From the NCBI GenBank assembly GCA_023406225.1, contig JAEXWS010000104.1, positions 1 to 6,933 of the forward strand: a stretch of 6,933 bases of DNA, given 5' to 3'. This DNA comes from Bacillota bacterium. Lineage in GTDB: Bacteria > Bacillota > Clostridia > Oscillospirales > Oscillospiraceae. Below are positions 1 to 5,256 of this stretch, piece by piece. The notes under the pieces are model-generated. The model was not told the DNA's origin. It made no database searches and was given only the letters and a program-made list of their open reading frames with translations. Each line of letters opens with the position of its first letter. The stretch's first letter is position 1. A program made the position numbers and the translations under genes.

Positions 1-140
1 GCCTTGGACTTGTGCCAGGTGGGGCCGTCCGCCCGGATCTCCTGTCCCGCCTTCAGCTTGCGAAGCTCCGGGATCAGAAATTTTCCAATGAGCAGCGTCA
101 GCAGAAAGCCGGCGGCCGCCGCGATGAATCCCTGTGTCAT
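1..140 (-). CDS. mraY: Phospho-N-acetylmuramoyl-pentapeptide-transferase, N-terminal fragment (cut by window edge)
   Basis: First 46 codons of MraY, the polytopic membrane enzyme that transfers phospho-MurNAc-pentapeptide from UDP to undecaprenyl phosphate to make lipid I, the first membrane step of peptidoglycan synthesis. Seen: an ATG at 138-140, a hydrophobic first membrane segment at about residues 4-23, then the family's cytoplasmic motif GQEIRADGP (residues 32-40) followed by T-W-H-K-S-K. In the family this region leads into a K-x-GTPTMGG stretch, which here lies beyond the window. An AGGGAG Shine-Dalgarno at 151-156 sits 10 nt before the ATG. The gene starts 54 nt after the murE stop in the same direction, as in Bacillus-type clusters. 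The fragment shows no catalytic aspartates because the window ends too early. The call rests on the N-terminal motif plus position. Confidence 0.93.
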   Translation of the reverse strand, partial: MTQGFIAAAAGFLLTLLIGKFLIPELRKLKAGQEIRADGPTWHKSK

Positions 141-194
141 GTCTCTTTGTCTCCCTTTCGTTGATTGACGCCCCACACCGGCCGGTCCGCGCCG

Positions 195-1643
195 TTATCC
201 GCGCGGTGCCAGATGGTCCGCCACGACCTCCCGCTCGTCCAGGTGGTGCTTTTCGTGGTTGATCTCCTGATAGGTCTCATGACCCTTGCCGCACAGCACG
301 ATCACATCCCCCGGCTCCGCGTGGTCCATGGCCCAGCAGATGGCCTCCACCCGGTTCTCCACCACCACGTAGGGGGTCTTGGTCCCCTCCATGCCCGGCA
401 GGATATCCGCGATGATGGCGGCGGGGTCCTCGGTCCGGGGATTGTCGGAGGTCACCACCGCGAAGTCCGCGAGGTCCGCGGCGATCCTGCCCATGATGGG
501 GCGCTTGTTCCGGTCCCGGTCTCCGCCGCAGCCGAACACCGCCACGGTGCGGCCCCTGGCGAAGCCCCGCACCGTTTTCAGGATGTTTTCCAGGCTGTCG
601 GGGGTGTGGGAGTAGTCGATGATAACCGTATAGTCCGTGCCCGGCGTGGGCACCACCTCCACCCGGCCCTTCACATGGGGGACCCGGGCCAGCACGGCGG
701 CGCTCTTTTCCAGGGAGATCCCCAGCGCCAGGGCCGCGCCCAGCACATCCAGCGTATTATATACCATAAATCCGCCGGGAATGCCAACCTTTATTTGCGC
801 CCGTTCGCCCGCCGCCACCGCGTCGAAGGACACGTGGTCCGCCGCCAGAACGATGTTCTCCGCCCGCAGGTCCGCGGCCGCCCGCTCCCCGTACGAGAAC
901 TTCCGGCAGCCGGCGCGCTCCATCAGCCGGGGGGACCAGGGATCGTCGGCGTTGTAAACGCCCACGGCGCAGTTTTGGAACAGCAGCGCCTTGGCGTCGC
1001 AGTAGGCCTCCATGGTCTTGTGGAAGTCCAGGTGGTCCTGGGTGAGGTTCGTGAACACGCCCACGGCGTACTGCACGCCGTACACCCGGTCCAGCGCCAG
1101 GGCGTGGGAGGAGACCTCCATCACGACGTGGGTGCAGCCCGCGTCCCGCATCCGGGCGAAGAGGCTCTGGAGCTCAAAGGACTCCGGCGTGGTGCGCTCG
1201 GTGTGGAGCGCTTCCTGCCCGATCATGTTCTGGTTCGTGCCGATGAGGCCCACCTTGGCCCCCGCCGCCTGCTCCAAAATAGCCTTGAGGAGGTAGGTGG
1301 TGGTGGTCTTGCCGTTGGTGCCGGTGACCCCCACCATGGTCATGGCGTCCGCCGGATGGCCGAAGAAGTTGGCCCCCAGCACCGCCAGCGCCCGGCGGGA
1401 GTCCGCCACCCGGACATAGGGGACGGCCCCCTCCGGCGGGCGTTCGCAAACCACCGCCGCCGCGCCGGCCGCCGCCGCCTTTTCGATATAGGCGTGGCCG
1501 TCGGCTGCAAAGCCGGTCATGGCCACGAACAGGTCCCCGGGCCTGGTGGTCCGGGAGTCGTAGCTGACGCCCGGGACCTCCATCTCCAGGTCCGCCGTGG
1601 CGGAGAGGACGGATACGCCCTGTAAAAGCTCTCTCAATTTCAT
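195..1643 (-). CDS. murE: UDP-N-acetylmuramoyl-L-alanyl-D-glutamate--2,6-diaminopimelate ligase (MurE)
   Basis: Cytoplasmic Mur ligase that adds meso-diaminopimelate to UDP-MurNAc-L-Ala-D-Glu using ATP. 482 residues, a normal family length. Visible motifs: N-terminal UDP-MurNAc-binding region with S30-R31 in SYDSRTTRPGDLFVA; ATP P-loop GVTGTNGKTT (105-114); TTP (151-153); EVSSHAL (176-182); DAKALLF with the lysine expected to be carbamylated (K218); HTPDSLE (346-352); SDNPRTEDP (399-407); GKGHETYQ (452-459). DNPR is the signature of DAP-adding rather than lysine-adding MurE, so the peptidoglycan is predicted to be meso-DAP type. The start was placed at the ATG at 1641-1643 because AAAAGGGG lies 8 nt upstream and the family N-terminus (MKLRELL) begins there. 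An in-frame ATG 13 codons earlier has no ribosome site and lies almost at a predicted transcription start. It ends with TAA. Confidence 0.98.
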   Translation of the reverse strand: MKLRELLQGVSVLSATADLEMEVPGVSYDSRTTRPGDLFVAMTGFAADGHAYIEKAAAAGAAAVVCERPPEGAVPYVRVADSRRALAVLGANFFGHPADAMTMVGVTGTNGKTTTTYLLKAILEQAAGAKVGLIGTNQNMIGQEALHTERTTPESFELQSLFARMRDAGCTHVVMEVSSHALALDRVYGVQYAVGVFTNLTQDHLDFHKTMEAYCDAKALLFQNCAVGVYNADDPWSPRLMERAGCRKFSYGERAAADLRAENIVLAADHVSFDAVAAGERAQIKVGIPGGFMVYNTLDVLGAALALGISLEKSAAVLARVPHVKGRVEVVPTPGTDYTVIIDYSHTPDSLENILKTVRGFARGRTVAVFGCGGDRDRNKRPIMGRIAADLADFAVVTSDNPRTEDPAAIIADILPGMEGTKTPYVVVENRVEAICWAMDHAEPGDVIVLCGKGHETYQEINHEKHHLDEREVVADHLAPRG

Positions 1644-1651
1644 CAAACGCG

Positions 1652-1659
1652 CCCCTTTT
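1652..1659 (-). promoter_or_regulatory. Shine-Dalgarno that decides the murE start
   Basis: AAAAGGGG on the minus strand ends 8 nt before the ATG at 1641-1643. The alternative in-frame ATG at 1680-1682 is preceded by an AT-rich box and no purine-rich site, so the shorter MurE is preferred. Confidence 0.75.
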
Positions 1660-1690
1660 CCGTATTTGTCGTCCGCGATCATACGCTTTT

Positions 1691-1719
1691 ATTATAGACA
1701 GCGGAAAATAGGACGTATA
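1691..1719 (-). promoter_or_regulatory. Possible promoter for murE-mraY
   Basis: In the 127-bp gap between the spoVD-type stop and murE the minus strand carries a perfect TATAAT at 1691-1696. At 17-bp spacing the -35 position (1714-1719) reads TATACG, a poor match of 3 of 6. A perfect TTGACA occurs at 1730-1735, but it is 33 bp from the TATAAT and so cannot pair with it in a normal promoter. Expected transcription start is about 1684, giving a leader of about 40 nt. Internal promotion of murE is plausible but unproven. Confidence 0.35.
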
Positions 1720-1770
1720 CGGAGAAATGTGTCAAAAACCATGCAAATCCTGTCTGATGCGAACCCGGCG

Positions 1771-4242
1771 TCAGTCCAGCACCGAGCTGTCTCCAAACTG
1801 GACGGTGACCACCGTTCCCGCCGCCGTCTCCGTTCCCGCCGCCTTATCCTGGGAGATGGCGTGGACGTCGCCGGAGCTGGAGGTGGTGGCGCCCGCCACC
1901 TTCATGATGAGTCCCGCGTTGGTCATAATCCGGTTGGCCTCCGCCGCCGTCTTGCCCACCACATTGGGCACGGTGCAAAGAGCGTCCGGCTTCTCCTGGC
2001 CCAGATACAGGATGATGGAGGCGTTGTTGGGCACGATGGCGCCGCCCGCCGGGGTCTGGTCGGTGACGGTGGCGCCGCTGCCGACGGTGCGGCAGCTGAA
2101 GCCCGCGCCGGTCAGCTTGGCCTGGGCCTCCTCCAGGGTCTTGCCCACCACGTTTGGCACGGTGGCGTCGGCTCCCACCAGCTCCTCGGCGGTATAGTCC
2201 GGCTCCACGCCGAGATAGGGCAGTATCTCCCCCATGATGCGGCTGGCGGTGGGAGCCACCATGTTGCCGCCGGAGACGTAAACGCCGGTGTTCCGGCTGG
2301 GGGTATCCATGGTCAAAAGCATGATGACCTGAGGATCGTCCGCCGGGGCGAAGCACATGAAGGAAACCACCACGTCGCCCTTGGGATTGTCGGCGGTCCG
2401 GGTGCCGGTCTTGTCGGCGGTGCCGGTCTTGCCGCCCACCCGGTAGCCGGTGACCTGGCCGTTGCGCCCGGTGCCGCCGGACACCACCCACTCCAGGCAC
2501 TCCCGCACCTTGTCGGAGGTCTCCGCGCTGATGACCTGGCGGATGGGCGTGGCGTCGTGCTGCTGGACCACGCCGCCCGCGTCGTCCAGCACCTGCTCCA
2601 CCACATAGGGCGTGTACAGGTAGCCGCCGTTGATGGTGGCGGCCTGGGCGCGGATCAGCTGCAGGGGGGTCACGTTGAAGGTCTGGCCGAAGGCGTAGGA
2701 CGCCAGGGAGACCACGTTGCTGTTGAAGCTCTTGGCGTCCGCGAAGATGCTGCCGGACTCGGCGGGCAGGTCCACGTTGGTCAGGTCCATCAGCCCGAAG
2801 GACTTGAGATACTCATAATAGGTCTCCGTGCCGATCTTGAGGCCCATGGTGATGAAGGCCGGGTTGCAGGAGTTGCCCGTGGCGATCTTCAGCGTCTGGG
2901 TGCCGTGGCCGGTGCGCTTGGAGCAGCCGAAGGGCTTTCCCCAGCCCTGGACCATGATGGACCCGGAGCAGTTGAAGGTGGTGTTCATGTTCACGGTGCC
3001 CGTCTCCAAAGCGGCGGCCAGGGTGATGGGCTTGAAGGTGGAGCCGGGCTCGTAGGTGTCCTGATAGCACTTGTTCCGCCACTGTTTGTACTGGGCGGCG
3101 GTCTTGGCCTCGCTCACCGCCTTGTCGTACGCCTCCTCGGTGTCGAAGGAGCTCCGCTTCTGGGCCAGGGCCGCCAGCTTGGCGTCCAGCTCCGCCTGGA
3201 GATCGGCGGTGTAGACGGTGCTGAACTCGTTGAGATCGTAGTTGGGATAGGACGCCATGGCCAGAATGCCGCCGGTGTTCACGTCCATGACGATGCCGGT
3301 GGCGCCGTTTTTGGCGTCGAACTTATCCACCATGCTCTCGATGCCCTTTTCCAGATAATACTGAACGCTGGTGTCCAGGGTCAGCACCAGGTTTTTCCCG
3401 TTTTCCGCGTCGTAATACTGCTCATAGTTGAACAGCAGCGGCGTGTTGTTGGCGTTGCGGGCCGTGATGGTCAATCCGGAGGTGCCCTCCAGCAGATCCT
3501 CGTATTTGGCCTCCAGGCCGTAAGCGCCCTGGTTTTCGCCGTTCACGAAGCCGATGACGTTGGAGGCCAGGGAGCCGTACGGATAGATGCGCTTGGAGTC
3601 CGGCTGGAGGAACACGCCCTGGAGCTTCAGGGGGCCCTTCTTGGGGTCGGAGAGCAGCACGGTCTTGCCGCTGGCGTTGACGGTGGTGAGGACGTTGCCC
3701 TCGTCGTCGATCTCGCCGTTGAGGAAGCGGCGGACCTCGTCGGCCTCCGCCTGCTCCACCTTCTTTTTCAGCATCTCATACTGGGAGAAGGTCCGCTCCA
3801 TCCGCTTCAGGATGGATTCCTCGTCCACGCCCAGGATGCGGCTGAGGCCCCGGGCGATGTACGCCTTGTCTTTGACCTCGGCGGCGTAGGGCTCTCCCTT
3901 GTCGGCGGCGGCCTGCCGGGCCGCCTCCTGCTCCTTTACAAACACGTCGATCTCCTTGGGGGAGATGCAGATGGTCTCCGCCGTGGAGGAGATGGCCATG
4001 ATCTGGCCGTTTTTGTCGTAGATGGTCCCCCGGGAGGCGGTGATGACCGCGCTGCGGGTCTGCTGGCTGACCGCCTGCTCCTGTAATTCCTCATGCCGGA
4101 CGATCTGGAGATCGTACAGCTTCCAAAACAGCAGAACGAACGTCACGATGCCCAGCAGCACCATCATCAGCAGCGTCCGTCCCCGGACGATCTGATTGGC
4201 GCGCCGGGCGGCGTCGCTCTTTCTGCGGGGTAATCTTGCCAT
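1771..4242 (-). CDS. spoVD: Class B penicillin-binding protein (SpoVD/FtsI type) with two PASTA domains
   Basis: Membrane-anchored D,D-transpeptidase that cross-links peptidoglycan. 823 residues: short basic cytoplasmic tail (1-21), one membrane anchor (about 23-40), PBP dimerisation domain (about 64-260, with RGTIYDKNG at 71-79 and RIYPYGSLASNVIGFV at 218-233), transpeptidase domain, then PASTA domains at about 694-748 and 757-816. Catalytic motifs are intact: STFK (S401, K404), SCN (458-460), KTG (605-607). C440 and C459, 19 residues apart and 39 and 58 after the active serine, match the redox cysteine pair I recall from Bacillus SpoVD, hence the symbol. As the only class B PBP seen here it might also serve vegetative septation, so FtsI/PbpB is the alternative. 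Longer than the Bacillus relatives (about 650-720), partly from a Lys/Glu/Ala-rich helical insert at about 341-392 before the active serine. The ATG has an AAGGAGG at 4252-4258, 9 nt upstream. Confidence 0.96.
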   Translation of the reverse strand: MARLPRRKSDAARRANQIVRGRTLLMMVLLGIVTFVLLFWKLYDLQIVRHEELQEQAVSQQTRSAVITASRGTIYDKNGQIMAISSTAETICISPKEIDVFVKEQEAARQAAADKGEPYAAEVKDKAYIARGLSRILGVDEESILKRMERTFSQYEMLKKKVEQAEADEVRRFLNGEIDDEGNVLTTVNASGKTVLLSDPKKGPLKLQGVFLQPDSKRIYPYGSLASNVIGFVNGENQGAYGLEAKYEDLLEGTSGLTITARNANNTPLLFNYEQYYDAENGKNLVLTLDTSVQYYLEKGIESMVDKFDAKNGATGIVMDVNTGGILAMASYPNYDLNEFSTVYTADLQAELDAKLAALAQKRSSFDTEEAYDKAVSEAKTAAQYKQWRNKCYQDTYEPGSTFKPITLAAALETGTVNMNTTFNCSGSIMVQGWGKPFGCSKRTGHGTQTLKIATGNSCNPAFITMGLKIGTETYYEYLKSFGLMDLTNVDLPAESGSIFADAKSFNSNVVSLASYAFGQTFNVTPLQLIRAQAATINGGYLYTPYVVEQVLDDAGGVVQQHDATPIRQVISAETSDKVRECLEWVVSGGTGRNGQVTGYRVGGKTGTADKTGTRTADNPKGDVVVSFMCFAPADDPQVIMLLTMDTPSRNTGVYVSGGNMVAPTASRIMGEILPYLGVEPDYTAEELVGADATVPNVVGKTLEEAQAKLTGAGFSCRTVGSGATVTDQTPAGGAIVPNNASIILYLGQEKPDALCTVPNVVGKTAAEANRIMTNAGLIMKVAGATTSSSGDVHAISQDKAAGTETAAGTVVTVQFGDSSVLD

Positions 4243-4274
4243 GCGGGGTCGCCTCCTTGTCGATAGACCAAAGG

Positions 4275-4305
4275 AAGGAGTAAGAAGTCCGCCTTCTTAC
4301 TCCTT
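4275..4305 (-). other. 13-bp perfect hairpin in the spoVD leader
   Basis: Arms 4275-4287 and 4293-4305 are perfectly complementary around a 5-nt loop. On the operon strand the stem is followed by CCTTTGG, with no T run, so it is not a classical terminator in either direction. The 5' arm in the RNA contains AAGGAG, and the 3' arm contains CTCCTT, which could also pair with the true Shine-Dalgarno of the spoVD-type gene at 4252-4258. A role as RNA stabiliser, processing site or translation switch is inference. Confidence 0.6.
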
Positions 4306-4317
4306 ACCTGACAATTC

Positions 4318-4347
4318 ATTATAGTGCGCGGCTCATTCAAAATATTC
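4318..4347 (-). promoter_or_regulatory. Possible internal promoter before spoVD (sigma-E-like or -10 only)
   Basis: The minus strand has a perfect TATAAT at 4318-4323 just after the ftsL stop. There is no sigma-A -35 at 17 bp (4341-4346 reads AATATT). Read as a sporulation sigma-E site, GAATATT at 4341-4347 fits the -35 consensus as I recall it (GHATATT). ACTATAAT at 4318-4325 fits the -10 (CATACANT) at 5 of 8 positions, with a 15-bp spacer. Bacillus spoVD is known to be sigma-E dependent, which is why this deserves mention. The -35 overlaps the last ftsL codons, so its match may be chance. Confidence 0.35.
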
Positions 4348-4893
4348 CACCACTGCGTAGATCCCGTGGTTCAGCCCCGTCAGCAGGCGGCTGAGCACGC
4401 CGGGGTCCGACTGCCGGTAGACCACGGCGCTGTCTCCGCCGCTGAGATCGATGTAATAGACCTGGCTGCTGCTGGGCTTGCTCATGCCGGCGGCTTCCGC
4501 CGCCTCCTTGACGGAGGCCAGGTCGAACATCTGCTCGTACTGGGCGGTGAGCTTCACGTTCTCCGTCTCCAGAGCGGCCAGCTCGCTTTTCAGCCGCACC
4601 ACCTCCGAGGAGAACTGCGTCAGCTGGATATAGCTCATCAGCACCAGAACGGCCAGGGCCGCCACCGCGGCGAAGCCCGCCACCGAGAGGAGAGACACCT
4701 TCTGGCGCTGCCGGGTCCGGGCCTTCGCCACGCTGCGGACCCTGGGCTGCTCCACAGCCGCCTCCCGCCGCCGGGGAGCCTCGCCCGCGTGGCCCAGCTC
4801 CCGCTCCCGGAGCTCCCGGTCCAGATCATACGCCAGATTGCCATAGACCGCGTTTCTACTTTGAAACCGCAGTTCTCTTGCCGCTGAAGCCAC
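4333..4893 (-). CDS. ftsL: FtsL-type cell division protein (bitopic membrane, coiled coil)
   Basis: Predicted septal protein of the FtsL/DivIC class, which joins the FtsQ/DivIB-FtsL-FtsB/DivIC complex that activates septal synthesis. 186 residues. Seen: a highly charged N-terminal cytoplasmic tail of about 66 residues (RDLREREL-like, basic RVRSVAKARTRQRQK at 51-65), one membrane helix at about 67-89, an amphipathic coiled coil at about 90-122 (EVVRLKSELAALETENVKL), then a DLASVKEAAEAAGM motif (124-137) typical of FtsL C-termini and a Gly/Ser-containing tail. The start is GTG at 4891-4893, chosen because AGGGAGG at 4901-4907 lies 7 nt upstream. An in-frame ATG at 4942-4944 lies inside the repeat array and is rejected. 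FtsL proteins are usually near 120 residues, so the tails are long. Low sequence conservation makes position in the operon an important part of the call. Confidence 0.85.
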   Translation of the reverse strand: MASAARELRFQSRNAVYGNLAYDLDRELRERELGHAGEAPRRREAAVEQPRVRSVAKARTRQRQKVSLLSVAGFAAVAALAVLVLMSYIQLTQFSSEVVRLKSELAALETENVKLTAQYEQMFDLASVKEAAEAAGMSKPSSSQVYYIDLSGGDSAVVYRQSDPGVLSRLLTGLNHGIYAVVEYFE

Positions 4894-4900
4894 GCAAACG

Positions 4901-4907
4901 CCTCCCT
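4901..4907 (-). promoter_or_regulatory. Shine-Dalgarno that decides the ftsL GTG start
   Basis: AGGGAGG on the minus strand, 7 nt before GTG at 4891-4893. It directly abuts the extended stem of the first hairpin of the repeat array: pairing reaches 4908, the base next to the site. Folding of that hairpin could therefore affect ribosome access. Confidence 0.8.
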
Positions 4908-4910
4908 TCC

Positions 4911-5047
4911 CGCGAAAGCTCCGCTTTCGCGGGAGCCCTTCCAAATCTCATCCGAACGGACAGGCGAAGCCCGCCCGTTCCAAGGTTTTGCCCCGCCGGG
5001 GCAAAACGCTTGTGCGCCGCTTTTGCGGCGGCGCGCCGCAGGCGCGC
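4911..5047 (-). repeat. Multi-hairpin repeat unit, copy 1 (137 bp)
   Basis: Direct repeat copy, 134 of 137 bases identical to the copy at 5054-5190; the differences are at 4966, 4974 and 5033. Five hairpins can be read: A 4911-4919/4923-4931 (9 bp, extendable to 12 bp from 4908 to 4934); B 4954-4965/4969-4980 (12 positions, two of them G-U in minus-strand RNA); C 4985-4994/4998-5007 (10 bp, loop of 3); D1 5015-5020/5025-5030 (6 bp, TTTT loop); D2 5031-5037/5041-5047 (7 bp). A conserved unpaired linker at 4935-4953 separates A from B. Reading frames through it exist on both strands but begin inside the repeat and look like artefacts. It resembles REP/BIME-like intergenic palindromic elements in design; I do not recognise a named family. 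Confidence 0.9.
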
Positions 5048-5053
5048 TGATTT

Positions 5054-5190
5054 CGCGAAAGCTCCGCTTTCGCGGGAGCCCTTCCAAATCTCATCCGAAC
5101 GGACAGGCAAAGCCCGTCCGTTCCAAGGTTTTGCCCCGCCGGGGCAAAACGCTTGTGCGCCGCTTTTGCGGCGGCACGCCGCAGGCGCGC
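5054..5190 (-). repeat. Multi-hairpin repeat unit, copy 2 (137 bp)
   Basis: Second copy, 143 bp from the first, with a 6-bp spacer (5048-5053, TGATTT). Hairpins are at equivalent positions: A 5054-5062/5066-5074; B 5097-5108/5112-5123; C 5128-5137/5141-5150; D1 5158-5163/5168-5173; D2 5174-5180/5184-5190, where 5176 opposite 5188 is A-C on the plus strand and U-G in minus-strand RNA. No hairpin is followed by a T run on either strand, so these are not ordinary terminators. The head-to-tail arrangement suggests local tandem duplication of one inserted element. Confidence 0.9.
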
Positions 5191-5230
5191 ACAAAATCCT
5201 TCGGGGCGGGATTTCCGCCCCTCCCAAATC
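5191..5230 (-). repeat. Degenerate partial third repeat unit
   Basis: Directly after copy 2 on the plus strand lies a GC-rich hairpin (5203-5209/5215-5221, 7 bp, loop GATTT), followed by CTCCCAAATCACA. This mirrors the order in full copies, where hairpin A is followed by CCTTCCAAATCTCA. The stem sequence differs, but the flanking CCAAATC motif is kept, so this looks like module A of a diverged unit. The reading is by eye. Confidence 0.5.
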
Positions 5231-5242
5231 ACACACAGCCGG

Positions 5243-5256
5243 GGGACGCCTGTCCC
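5243..5256 (-). other. Small hairpin abutting the rsmH stop
   Basis: Arms 5243-5247 and 5252-5256 (GGGAC/GTCCC) with a 4-nt loop, directly next to the rsmH TGA at 5257-5259. No T run follows in the direction of transcription. It may take part in 3' end stability; nothing more can be said. Confidence 0.35.

Noticed and set aside
177..186. 10-bp palindrome ACCGGCCGGT between murE and mraY
   Set aside because: Short GC palindrome in GC-rich DNA with no accompanying signal; likely chance.
165..1625. 486-codon open frame on the plus strand opposite murE
   Set aside because: Shadow of murE; rich in His, Gly, Arg and Val, no domain, no convincing ribosome site.
1597..4086. 829-codon open frame on the plus strand opposite the PBP gene
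   Set aside because: Antisense to a gene with intact catalytic motifs. Its translation is Gly/Val/Ala/His-rich low-complexity sequence with no recognisable domain, as expected from the complement of GC-rich codons.
4985..5007. Hairpin C as a rho-independent terminator
   Set aside because: Strong 10-bp stem, but no T run follows on either strand in either copy.
4911..5190. CRISPR array
   Set aside because: Only two long copies with a 6-bp spacer and internal palindromes; no short repeats with unique spacers of regular size.
5191..5221. GC hairpin plus ATTTTGT as a terminator of rsmH
   Set aside because: On the minus strand the T-rich stretch begins 6 nt after the stem and is interrupted, and the operon continues with co-directional division genes.
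4638..5236. Minus-strand frames running through the repeat array (e.g. starting at 4944, 5087, 5232)
   Set aside because: Their starts lie inside the repeats, near-identical peptides recur because the DNA recurs, and they overlap ftsL in other frames or extend it without a ribosome site.
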